In this document: positions 1-4,946 of the stretch, piece after piece | Numbering within the stretch: position 1 is the stretch's first letter | Layout of the letters: every line of letters starts with the position of its first letter | NCBI GenBank assembly: GCA_015661045.1 | Contig: JACVQG010000169.1 | Span: forward strand, 1-6,009 | DNA: 6,009 bases | Reading direction: 5' to 3' | Origin: Dehalococcoidia bacterium | Lineage (GTDB): Bacteria > Chloroflexota > Dehalococcoidia > JACVQG01 | Translations under genes and position numbers: made by a program | Notes under the pieces: generated by a model | The model's database searches: none | Told to the model about the DNA's origin: nothing | The model's input: the letters and a program-made list of their open reading frames with translations, nothing else

Positions 1-172
1 TCGGTACGCCGATTTTTCCAACTCCGGCCACTTCACCCGCATCCTTGTTAACCTGGGGGCTTTTGGACCACTCGACCGCTCCAACCAGCTTTAGGCCGGC
101 GCTCTCCTCGATGAGACGCACCAGCGTGCTTCCCATCCTCCCCGCTGCTCCGCAGACGACTAAACCTAGCAT
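1..172 (-). CDS. dapB: 4-hydroxy-tetrahydrodipicolinate reductase, N-terminal part (runs off left edge)
   Basis: The enzyme reduces the DapA product with NAD(P)H to tetrahydrodipicolinate, a cytoplasmic step of the diaminopimelate/lysine pathway that feeds peptidoglycan. The 57 residues visible begin [20 protein letters not shown]. This is the first beta strand and dinucleotide-binding turn of DapB (GAAGRMG at residues 8-14), followed by the family-like stretch [13 protein letters not shown] near residues 44-56. The ATG at 172 is preferred because GAGG at 178-181 sits five bases upstream, across the stop codon of the preceding reading frame. The gap to that stop is only seven bases, which indicates translational coupling with the dapA 3' end. 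The catalytic and C-terminal domains lie outside the window. The family call is secure; whether the rest of the gene is intact cannot be judged here. Confidence 0.93.
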   Translation of the reverse strand, partial: MLGLVVCGAAGRMGSTLVRLIEESAGLKLVGAVEWSKSPQVNKDAGEVAGVGKIGVP

Positions 173-181
173 GCTCACCTC
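173..181 (-). promoter_or_regulatory. dapB ribosome binding site overlapping the dapA stop
   Basis: On the minus strand the TGA stop at 182-180 is followed directly by GGTGAGC and then the ATG at 172. The Shine-Dalgarno core GAGG (181-178) therefore shares bases with the upstream stop codon and sits five bases before the start. This arrangement is typical of coupled translation within an operon and supports the dapA fragment as the authentic original neighbour of dapB. Confidence 0.75.
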
Positions 182-587
182 AAATCAGACCAAAAGCGGT
201 CAGCACTTCTTTAAGCTTTTTGAGATTGGGTTTGGACATCGGGGTTAACGGCAGGCGCAAATCTCCCCGACATTTCCCCATCAAAGAAAGCGCTGTCTTG
301 ATCGGGATGGGATTGGTTTCGATGAAAACCGCGCGAATCAAGGGAATGAGCTTAAATTGAAGCTTTCTCCCTTTTTCCCAATCTCCTTTCAAACAGGCTT
401 GGGTCAGTTCGGACATTTCTTTAGGGATGATATTCGCCACCGTGGAGACCACCCCTCTACCTCCTAATGCCATCAGAGAAAATGTCAGGGAGTCTTCTCC
501 CGAATAGACTGCGAAGCGATCTTTGCAGAGGCGCAGCACGTCTATGGCCTGATCTACAGAGCCGGTTGCTTCTTTTACCCCGGCGGC
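180..587 (-). pseudogene. dapA: dapA 3' fragment (4-hydroxy-tetrahydrodipicolinate synthase C-terminal half), lacking its 5' half
   Basis: The last ~135 codons of the chimeric frame match the second half of DapA, the aldolase-type enzyme that condenses pyruvate with aspartate semialdehyde. GVKEATG holds the Schiff-base lysine (chimera residue 420, equivalent to about K161 in E. coli DapA). [16 protein letters not shown], the IPKEM stretch, [13 protein letters not shown] and LRLPLTP then follow in normal family order. About 160 N-terminal residues are absent, including the paired threonines and the tyrosine that complete the proton relay, and more than half of the TIM barrel. The fragment therefore cannot be an active synthase alone. 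It directly precedes dapB with a coupled ribosome binding site, so it is the remnant of a dapA-dapB operon rather than a stray copy. The junction with foreign sequence lies near 580-600. Confidence 0.85.
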
Positions 588-1832
588 CAGTGCAACTGCC
601 CACGCGACTTTGTTACCCGACTTCGTAGCGTTATCCAGTACCTGCTCAAGAGTAAACCCGCTCCAATTAGACCCGTAATTTCTACTTTCCCCGCTTGGCA
701 GTGCAACCGTCGCCTCGACTCTTCCTTTCAGGTTGAGTTGCCAGAACTGCACCCTGTATTGCTGGCCATCTATGGTAACAGTCTTATCAAGGATAGCAGG
801 CGTTGGCGTAGGAAGATGGGGTGTAGGGGTGGGGGAAATTGTAGGCATCCGGGTAGGTGTGGGGTACGGCATAGGCGTGGCTGTCACATACGGCGTTGGT
901 ATCTGTGTTGGCGTGGGAGATGGAAGGGCTGGTGATGGCGCTGGCGTTAAGGGCATGGCTACGGTTGGAGCCGGGATAAAAGGTTGTTGTGCATCAGACT
1001 TTTTCCCCAACCACCCGTTAGAAAAGGCAAAAAAGACAATGCCCCCAACCACACATAAAGTGGCCACAGAACCAAATAACCAGCGTATACTCTTCCCTTT
1101 TGGAGGCGAAGTTGCGCTGACTGGAATCTCTCGGATTACAGATTCCCCCTTGCTTATATCTTCTTTTGCATAAACCCGCCTGCAATTGGAACATCTCCAT
1201 ATATTAGATATGTCATCCCAAATGAGCTTAAATCCACAATCCGGGCAAATGAGGGTCAGGTTTTTTACATTTTCTGTCGTAGTTTTAACCGGCACGCCAG
1301 TGTGGTTCGCATTTTGGCTATCAAAAGTACCGGTCTTTTCTACGTTAGTCGCTCTACATCTGGGGTTCAGGCATTCCCAAACTCCATCATGACTGAGATA
1401 ATAGGTGGGTTCTCCACACTGAAGACACTCCGCACCACGCCTGGCAGACCTTGCTAAAAGTTTTAAATGCGTTTCAAAATCGCGCCGTGAGAATTGTTGA
1501 TCACAATGTTTGCAACAAATAAGTTCTGACTGTGATGTGTTTTCCTTTGTATCCAGGTCTTCCAGCGAAAAATTCCGCTTGCAATCCCCATTCAGGCATT
1601 CATATAAATTCATATTATGTGAGAGAGACCTTTGTCCGCAACTGGGACACACTAGTAACTCAGGGTTCGTCCCTCCATTTCCATCGAGTCGCCCCTGACC
1701 AGTACCACCTGTGTTGTTTCCGACGGCTTTTCTTGCGCTGGAATCAATGTCCAAACGACACTTGTGCCCGTGATCAATCTCCCACAGCGTAAGCGCCTTT
1801 CCACATTTCGCACAGATAATTGGGCCCGGCAA
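180..1832 (-). CDS. Chimeric protein: multi-zinc-ribbon membrane protein fused in frame to the C-terminal half of DapA
   Basis: One open frame of 550 codons with two unrelated parts. Residues 1-220 carry several cysteine-pair modules: C7/C10 with C25; C62/C65 with C79/C84; C107/C110 with H122; C136/C139 with C154/C159; C196/C199 with C214/C217. These look like repeated zinc ribbons. One hydrophobic segment (about 251-270) is probably a membrane span, and a Pro/Thr-rich stalk follows (284-346). Residues 349 to about 412 form a small, apparently beta-rich domain I cannot name. From about residue 416 the sequence is the C-terminal half of dihydrodipicolinate synthase, to a normal family C-terminus. 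The start is TTG at 1832, chosen for the GGAGG six bases upstream. The membrane topology would separate the DapA part from the zinc ribbons, so a DapA role for the fusion is unlikely. Base composition of the front part looks lower in G+C than the dapB side. It may be a real rearrangement or an assembly join. Confidence 0.85.
   Translation of the reverse strand: MPGPIICAKCGKALTLWEIDHGHKCRLDIDSSARKAVGNNTGGTGQGRLDGNGGTNPELLVCPSCGQRSLSHNMNLYECLNGDCKRNFSLEDLDTKENTSQSELICCKHCDQQFSRRDFETHLKLLARSARRGAECLQCGEPTYYLSHDGVWECLNPRCRATNVEKTGTFDSQNANHTGVPVKTTTENVKNLTLICPDCGFKLIWDDISNIWRCSNCRRVYAKEDISKGESVIREIPVSATSPPKGKSIRWLFGSVATLCVVGGIVFFAFSNGWLGKKSDAQQPFIPAPTVAMPLTPAPSPALPSPTPTQIPTPYVTATPMPYPTPTRMPTISPTPTPHLPTPTPAILDKTVTIDGQQYRVQFWQLNLKGRVEATVALPSGESRNYGSNWSGFTLEQVLDNATKSGNKVAWAVALAAGVKEATGSVDQAIDVLRLCKDRFAVYSGEDSLTFSLMALGGRGVVSTVANIIPKEMSELTQACLKGDWEKGRKLQFKLIPLIRAVFIETNPIPIKTALSLMGKCRGDLRLPLTPMSKPNLKKLKEVLTAFGLI
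795..983 (-). repeat. Low-complexity Pro/Thr stalk coding repeat
   Basis: Residues 284-346 of the chimeric protein are mostly proline, threonine, serine and alanine, with recurring PTPTP, PSPTPT and TPMPYPTPT units. At the DNA level this gives an imperfect repeat rich in CCAACACC-like words. In the protein it follows the membrane span and probably acts as an extended spacer holding the distal domain away from the membrane. Such tracts are prone to slippage and to assembly collapse. Confidence 0.75.
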
Positions 1833-1838
1833 CTCAGA

Positions 1839-1843
1839 CCTCC
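1839..1843 (-). promoter_or_regulatory. Strong ribosome binding site that decides a TTG start
   Basis: GGAGG on the minus strand lies six bases before the TTG at 1832-1830. No ATG in the same frame precedes the first cysteine pair, and the TTG choice gives a protein beginning just ahead of C7/C10. The site makes this non-standard start convincing. Confidence 0.7.
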
Positions 1844-1907
1844 GCTACGGTTTTATACTTGCTTAATGGATATTGGATTTTGACTGAACCTTTTATCAGA
1901 TGGCTAT

Positions 1908-2066
1908 TTAATTTTCTTCACCCTCAGGCCACTCAGTATACTTCAGGATCGTTTCGCTAACAAGCGGGAATGTTTCTTCCGCGAGACGACTTTTCTCCTC
2001 AGCCATCTCCCTATAGCCTTCGGCCATGAGAGCCTCTAATTTAGCTTTTTCTTCTTTTTCCAACCT
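1908..2066 (-). pseudogene. Orphan C-terminal tail of a second RHH-type antitoxin
   Basis: The frame ending at TAA 1908 reads LEKEEKAKLEALMAEGY, then REMAEE and a distinct acidic tail ending WPEGEEN. The first part matches the tail of the intact RHH antitoxin upstream (residues 41-63 there) at about 19 of 23 positions, although many third codon bases differ. It is therefore a diverged paralogue rather than a recent copy. The DNA-binding ribbon-helix-helix half is missing: upstream the frame runs into a GAGA-type repeat and a stop at 2108-2106. A short product could start at ATG 2027, with GAGG five bases ahead, but it would lack the DNA-binding half. It begins about 50 bases after the mazF stop. 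It is best read as debris of a neighbouring TA module. Confidence 0.7.
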
Positions 2067-2078
2067 ATTCAGGCCCCC

Positions 2079-2108
2079 TTCTCTATCCCTGTCTCTATCT
2101 CTGTCTCA
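2079..2108 (-). repeat. GAGAYA-type short tandem repeat downstream of mazF
   Basis: Minus-strand bases just after the mazF stop are an imperfect tandem array of GAGACA/GAGATA words, about 30 bases long. It shares the exact 12-mer CAGAGATAGAGA (2103-2092) with a second site at 2786-2775 on the other side of the RHH-mazF pair. Such tracts are slippage-prone and can serve as recombination points. Confidence 0.65.
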
Positions 2109-2114
2109 GAATAC

Positions 2115-2459
2115 CTATAAATGCTCCAGTCCCAGGCTATGGTGCAGCGCCAGGTCAACCTCTTGCATCTTTTCGTTGCTTAACTGGCCTATTAAATCGC
2201 CAAGCCTTGTTTGGTCAACTGTCTGGATTTGCTCACACTTGACAACGCTGTCCTCGGGCAAACCGCTCTCCCGGGCAGTAATAAGCACGTGAAACAGGTA
2301 TGGCCGTCGTCTTTTAGAGGAAATTGCAGCGACGATTGTGGTACGGCTATATTGGTTACCTGCATTATTTTGTATTATGAGTCCAGGCCGCACTCCGCTT
2401 TGTTCTGATCCCCGACCAGGAGAAAAATCGACGTAATGGATATCCCCCCTTCTAATCAT
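2115..2459 (-). CDS. mazF: MazF/PemK-family endoribonuclease toxin
   Basis: MazF toxins cleave mRNA at short sequence motifs in the cytoplasm and are held inactive by the partner antitoxin. The 114-residue product has the family pattern in order: RRGDIHYVDF at 3-12, the GSEQSGVRP loop at 17-25 with the arginine expected to act in catalysis (R24), LIIQN at 27-31, TTIVAAISS at 40-48, and CEQIQTVDQ at 75-83. The length is normal for the family and all these motifs are present, so the toxin looks intact. A longer frame opens at 2477, but ATG 2459 is preferred because it starts right before the conserved RRGDI and overlaps the antitoxin stop by eight bases, as is usual for coupled TA pairs. It is probably expressed from the promoter at 2717-2746. 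Confidence 0.93.
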   Translation of the reverse strand: MIRRGDIHYVDFSPGRGSEQSGVRPGLIIQNNAGNQYSRTTIVAAISSKRRRPYLFHVLITARESGLPEDSVVKCEQIQTVDQTRLGDLIGQLSNEKMQEVDLALHHSLGLEHL

Positions 2460-2700
2460 CACGCAAAGCAACCTCACGGGTTACTTCCAGCCATTCCTCC
2501 GCCTCTTGCCGGTTTTCCTCGGCCATCTCACGGTAGCCCTCAGCCATAAGTGCCTCTATCCTCGCCTTCTCTTCTTTTTTTATAAGTTTGGCGATTACCT
2601 CACTACGGCTTATAGATTCTTCTTTGGCCATGCTATCCGCGAAATCTAACAATTCCTTTGAGATACTAACAGTCACCTTTGCAACGTGTTGTCCCCTCAT
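2452..2700 (-). CDS. Ribbon-helix-helix (CopG/MazE-type) antitoxin partner of MazF
   Basis: The 82-residue protein has a short strand (about 6-13, VAKVTVSIS), a first helix near 15-27, and the SRSEVIAKLI helix at 31-40, the usual ribbon-helix-helix DNA-binding layout. Its charged C-terminal tail (41-82) is likely the part that wraps and neutralises MazF. It overlaps mazF by eight bases. The ATG at 2700 is well supported by GGAGG five bases upstream. The protein should dimerise, bind its own promoter and repress the pair, and the inverted repeat at 2723-2739 is a fitting operator. The pairing with mazF is clear from position and order. The exact subfamily name is not certain. Confidence 0.9.
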   Translation of the reverse strand: MRGQHVAKVTVSISKELLDFADSMAKEESISRSEVIAKLIKKEEKARIEALMAEGYREMAEENRQEAEEWLEVTREVALRDD

Positions 2701-2716
2701 AATAACCTCCAGAACC

Positions 2717-2746
2717 AGTATATCATACCAACAGTATGACTATCAA
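2717..2746 (-). promoter_or_regulatory. Sigma70-type promoter of the RHH-mazF operon
   Basis: On the minus strand TTGATA (2746-2741) and TATACT (2722-2717) are separated by exactly 18 bases. These are near-consensus -35 and -10 boxes. Transcription would begin a few bases before the GGAGG ribosome binding site of the antitoxin gene. This is the best promoter I can see in the window and shows that the TA pair is an independent unit inside the gene run. Confidence 0.75.
2723..2739. promoter_or_regulatory. Inverted-repeat operator in the promoter spacer
   Basis: TCATAC and GTATGA form a perfect 6-base inverted repeat around a 5-base centre. The whole repeat sits between the -35 and -10 boxes of the RHH-mazF promoter. 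Ribbon-helix-helix antitoxins commonly repress their own operon by binding such half-sites, so this is the likely autoregulation site. The role is inferred from position and symmetry. Confidence 0.65.
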
Positions 2747-2772
2747 TCATAATAATATCCTTACCCGGACCC

Positions 2773-2796
2773 ATTCTCTATCTCTGAGTCTCTATT
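2773..2796 (-). repeat. GAGA-rich repeat at the dehydrogenase 3' end
   Basis: The bases around the dehydrogenase stop codon read as GAGACTCAGAGATAGAGA on the minus strand and contain the same 12-mer (2786-2775) as the tract after mazF. The tract supplies the last codons and the TAG stop of the dehydrogenase. With its partner at 2079-2108 it brackets the RHH-mazF unit. Confidence 0.55.
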
Positions 2797-3803
2797 ATTA
2801 CCTTAATAGAATCCTGGGCGCTGGCTACAATCTGGAACCCTAAACCTGTCTCGGCCAGGCTAAGGCGGTGAGTAATCATATCCTGCACCATCACCCGCCG
2901 GGAGCGGATAAGCTCCAGAGCTATGGCGCAATCGGCAGGAGCGCCGGCATAGGAAGTAGTCAGTGTCATGCCGTCCCGCCAGAAAGGCCACAGGTCAATC
3001 GGGAAGTTAACACCCGGAGGAGTGGGTGCAAAGAGGAGAATAGTCCCCCCCCGTTCCACCGATTGTATACCTTGCGACATAGCGGATGCAGCCCCGGCGC
3101 ACACTACCACCAGGTCGGCGAGTCTTCCATTATTGACCTGCTTTACACGGGCAGGGACATCTTCATTAGCCAAAAATGTAGCGTCGGCGCCAAACTGCCT
3201 GGCTGTTTTTAGCCGGTAGTCAACTATATCTGTAGCCATAATCCTGCCAGCGCCGGTGGCCTTAGCCAACATTATGTGTAGCAGCCCCGCAATCCCGCTG
3301 CCAATGACCAGCACACTCTGCCCCGGTTGAAAATTGGCTATTCGGTGCCCACGCACCACGCAGGATAAAGGTTCAACAAAGGTGGCCTCTTCATAAGATA
3401 GCTCTTCAGGTAAAAGATAGACGCCCCTATCCACGTTTATAGCCGGCACCCGGATATATTCGGCAAAGCCGCCGGGGTCGAAGTTGGTGGAACGGAGGCT
3501 ATCGCAGACGGTGTGGCGGCCATTCAGGCAGTGATGGCAGGTATTGCAGGGGACATGGTGGATAACGCAGACCCGCTGGCCCACCTTGTACTTTTGCACA
3601 CCGTCGCCAACCTGAGTGATGACGCCTGCCACTTCATGTCCCAGCACCCGGGGCGCCTTCTCCCTGCGATACCACTCCATGACATCGCTGCCACAGATGC
3701 CGCTGGCCACTACCTTGACCAGCAATTCACCAGAGCCTATTTTGGGGACAGGCATCTCCTCCAGTCGGACATCCCGGTTATTGTAGTACATGGCAATACG
3801 CAT
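2778..3803 (-). CDS. Zinc-dependent medium-chain alcohol/polyol dehydrogenase, NAD-type
   Basis: This cytoplasmic oxidoreductase (341 residues, normal for the sorbitol/threonine dehydrogenase group) should interconvert a secondary or primary alcohol and its carbonyl. Catalytic zinc ligands are visible as C37 (GICGSD), H56-E57 (GHEVAG) and E144 (VEPLSC). The structural zinc site has C86, C89, C92 and C100. The nucleotide-binding turn is GSGIAG (168-173), and D192 at the end of the second strand favours NAD over NADP. The substrate cannot be told from the sequence. The ATG at 3803 has AGGGA about ten bases upstream. An LsrF-like aldolase lies further upstream on the same strand, so the two may once have served the same carbohydrate-phosphate or polyol pathway, now separated by TA genes. 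The gene appears intact, although its last codons fall in a GAGA repeat. Confidence 0.93.
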   Translation of the reverse strand: MRIAMYYNNRDVRLEEMPVPKIGSGELLVKVVASGICGSDVMEWYRREKAPRVLGHEVAGVITQVGDGVQKYKVGQRVCVIHHVPCNTCHHCLNGRHTVCDSLRSTNFDPGGFAEYIRVPAINVDRGVYLLPEELSYEEATFVEPLSCVVRGHRIANFQPGQSVLVIGSGIAGLLHIMLAKATGAGRIMATDIVDYRLKTARQFGADATFLANEDVPARVKQVNNGRLADLVVVCAGAASAMSQGIQSVERGGTILLFAPTPPGVNFPIDLWPFWRDGMTLTTSYAGAPADCAIALELIRSRRVMVQDMITHRLSLAETGLGFQIVASAQDSIKVIIETQR

Positions 3804-3843
3804 AAGTTTATGTTCCCTATCTAATCAGGTTGTAGCTAGTTTT

Positions 3844-4071
3844 TCAGGCAAAAGTTGCAATTTTTACGGAGCGTTCAACAGCAAAGTTCTTGCGATGGAG
3901 TTTTATGCGCTCAATCTCATGAAGCGTTTCTGCTGTTAGATAGCTCTCGCCACAATTGGGACAACTTATTGCAGGGATGTTCTCTATCACCAGTAAATCT
4001 TTACCCTTGCCATAGGTCCTGGTAACCTTTCGGATACGTGCATCCTCATTTCCACAAATGTCACACACCAT
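3844..4071 (-). CDS. YgiT-type (MqsA N-terminal-like) zinc finger protein
   Basis: This 75-residue protein has C3-x2-C6 (CDIC) and C37-x2-C40 (CPNC) joined by a hairpin-like stretch ending ENIPAISCPNCGESYLTAET. That is the zinc-binding half of MqsA-type antitoxins. The DNA-binding helix-turn-helix half of MqsA is absent, as in many short YgiT-type proteins found next to DUF4258 or MqsR-like genes. ATG 4071 is chosen over ATGs at 4092 and 4077 because AGGAG (4080-4084) sits eight bases before it, so the real product starts MVCDICGN. It follows the DUF2283 gene by 47 bases and precedes the dehydrogenase by 40. The role as an antitoxin is inferred from family habit and neighbours. Confidence 0.85.
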   Translation of the reverse strand: MVCDICGNEDARIRKVTRTYGKGKDLLVIENIPAISCPNCGESYLTAETLHEIERIKLHRKNFAVERSVKIATFA

Positions 4072-4118
4072 AACCATTACTCCTGCTATCATGACAGATA
4101 TAGATATAATAAAACCAG

Positions 4119-4370
4119 TTATTTCGCATCAGTAAACACCAAAGGAAGTTCAGTACGCTCTCCGGTGGCATCACTGATTACAATGAGCCGGCCTTTGTCC
4201 TCCCGCTGCAGTTGCTCATTGGCATTTAGTAATTCTATACCGTATATTGTCCCATCAGGAGCCATATCAACGATGAGTTCATCGCTGATTCTAATAGATT
4301 CTACCCCCTTCCTTTTCCTATGGAAACGAATATAAGCAATGTTGTAGCGGGGGTCATATGTCAGTCTCAT
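4119..4370 (-). CDS. DUF2283 family small protein, candidate antitoxin
   Basis: The 83-residue product carries the family pattern: YDPRYNIAYIRF at 5-16, a middle strand ISDELIVDMAPDGTIYGIEL (28-47), and the following LLNA. DUF2283 proteins are small beta-rich proteins of unproven biochemistry that often lie directly next to DUF4258 genes, where an antitoxin role is suspected. Here it starts 23 bases after the end of the broken DUF4258 frame, with GGGAG seven bases before the ATG, so the two were likely co-transcribed. The gene is full length and shows no damage, in contrast to its likely partner. No catalytic motif is apparent. Confidence 0.85.
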   Translation of the reverse strand: MRLTYDPRYNIAYIRFHRKRKGVESIRISDELIVDMAPDGTIYGIELLNANEQLQREDKGRLIVISDATGERTELPLVFTDAK

Positions 4371-4393
4371 AAATTATCTCCCTTTCTGCCACA

Positions 4394-4619
4394 TCAGAAG
4401 TAACGTGTAACAATAGTGATAACCAACCAACTGTCACCTTCCTTAACGGTATTTGCCGCCCCATTCGTTGTCAAACGGGAAGTTACGTCGAAATCCAGTT
4501 CTACCAAACTTGGCTGGGAATTGTTCACCAAGTTCAACAGTCGCTCTAATTTCATTTTCAGTGGCGCCGCGTTCTGCTAACCGCTCTAAGGCATGTGGGT
4601 GAAAGCAAACCGCCATCAT
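4394..4619 (-). pseudogene. DUF4258 gene broken by an internal deletion/frameshift (candidate TA toxin)
   Basis: From ATG 4619 the frame reads a typical DUF4258 start: FHPHALERLAERG, then EQFPAKFGRTGFRRNFPF and NEWGGKYR. It then hits TAA at 4445-4443. Shifting one base, the frame through 4447-4394 reads VKEGDSWLVITIVTRYF and a TGA, which is the normal family C-terminus. The piece usually between GKY and this tail, about ten residues containing a KQVE-like strand, is missing. The simplest reading is a small deletion, not divisible by three, near 4446-4450. As read, a 58-residue product would lack the last strands. DUF4258 is suspected to be a toxin with a RelE-like role, so loss of function in the presence of antitoxin-like neighbours would be harmless. 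A sequencing deletion could give the same picture. Confidence 0.8.
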
Positions 4620-4813
4620 TTCAAGCCACTTGGTTCTGCGGTCTGGGGTTGTGTATCATCCTCTAACATTAACTGGTAAGCATCCCGAATGTTTTCTTCC
4701 AATTCCTCAAGAGATTTCCCCTGGCTGAATACGCCAGGCACCTCTTTCAATCTACCGACATACCAGCCTTCATCTAACCAGTATTCAAGGACGAAGTGCC
4801 GTAGCTCATTCAT
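4616..4813 (-). CDS. HicB-like antitoxin-type protein
   Basis: The 65-residue protein reads LEYWLDEGWYVGRLKEVPGVFSQGKSLEE and then a helix ELEENIRDAYQLMLED. This is the partial RNase H-like fold of the HicB/UPF0150 family, in which the conserved GV-x-S-x-G-x-S turn is visible (VFSQGKSLEE). In classical HicAB pairs the partner is HicA, an mRNA-targeting toxin, but no HicA frame is present here. Instead the stop TGA (4618-4616) overlaps the ATG of the DUF4258 gene, so translation of the two is coupled. ATG 4813 is preferred to the ATG 39 bases upstream because AAGGGA lies five bases ahead of it and the family homology begins there. A C-terminal DNA-binding domain is lacking, so self-repression is unlikely. 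Confidence 0.85.
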   Translation of the reverse strand: MNELRHFVLEYWLDEGWYVGRLKEVPGVFSQGKSLEELEENIRDAYQLMLEDDTQPQTAEPSGLK

Positions 4814-4852
4814 GTATATCCCTTGCTTACTCCCACAAATGGAAAATGTCAA

Positions 4853-4946
4853 TCATTCAAGTCTTCCAAAATCCGTCGCCCCTTTTATCTCCTCAAAGCG
4901 AAAGTTTTTTCACCCGCTTAGTGCTACATTCGCCTACGAGAGGCGC
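4853..4946. other. Intergenic spacer without a recognised gene
   Basis: This stretch lies between the small antitoxin-like gene and the HicB gene. It contains a short hairpin at 4931-4945 (CGCCT, five-base loop, AGGCG) and an 18-codon minus-strand stretch between two stops (4853-4909) reading FRFEEIKGATDFGRLE, which could be residue of a lost gene. That stretch is too short to assign. No clear promoter was found. Confidence 0.45.

Noticed and set aside
733..1173. Plus-strand open frame of 146 codons rich in Gly and Val
   Set aside because: It is the antisense of the Pro/Thr stalk and membrane segment of the zinc-ribbon gene. The Gly/Val periodicity simply mirrors the CCAACACC-like repeat, and no plausible ribosome binding site or family match is seen.
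1844..1907. Promoter for the zinc-ribbon gene from TATAAA near 1850
   Set aside because: A TATAAA-like box exists on the minus strand, but no acceptable -35 is found 16-18 bases upstream.
2079..2108. CRISPR-like or regulatory tandem array
   Set aside because: The units are only six bases, imperfect and without spacers; it is a simple short tandem repeat.
3513..3824. Plus-strand open frame of 103 codons
   Set aside because: It lies wholly opposite the well-supported dehydrogenase and its zinc-site codons. It has no recognisable domain.
4072..4092. Earlier ATG starts (4092, 4077) for the YgiT-type gene
   Set aside because: The AGGAG at 4080-4084 lies downstream of the first ATG and only two bases from the second; spacing is right only for ATG 4071.
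4824..4852. TTGACA at 4852-4847 as a promoter for HicB
   Set aside because: The -35 is perfect, but the bases 17 downstream (TAAGCA) match the -10 consensus at only two positions, and no better box lies at an allowed distance.
4853..4909. Remnant gene reading FRFEEIKGATDFGRLE
   Set aside because: Only 18 codons lie between two stops, with no match I can name; recorded as spacer content but not called a gene.
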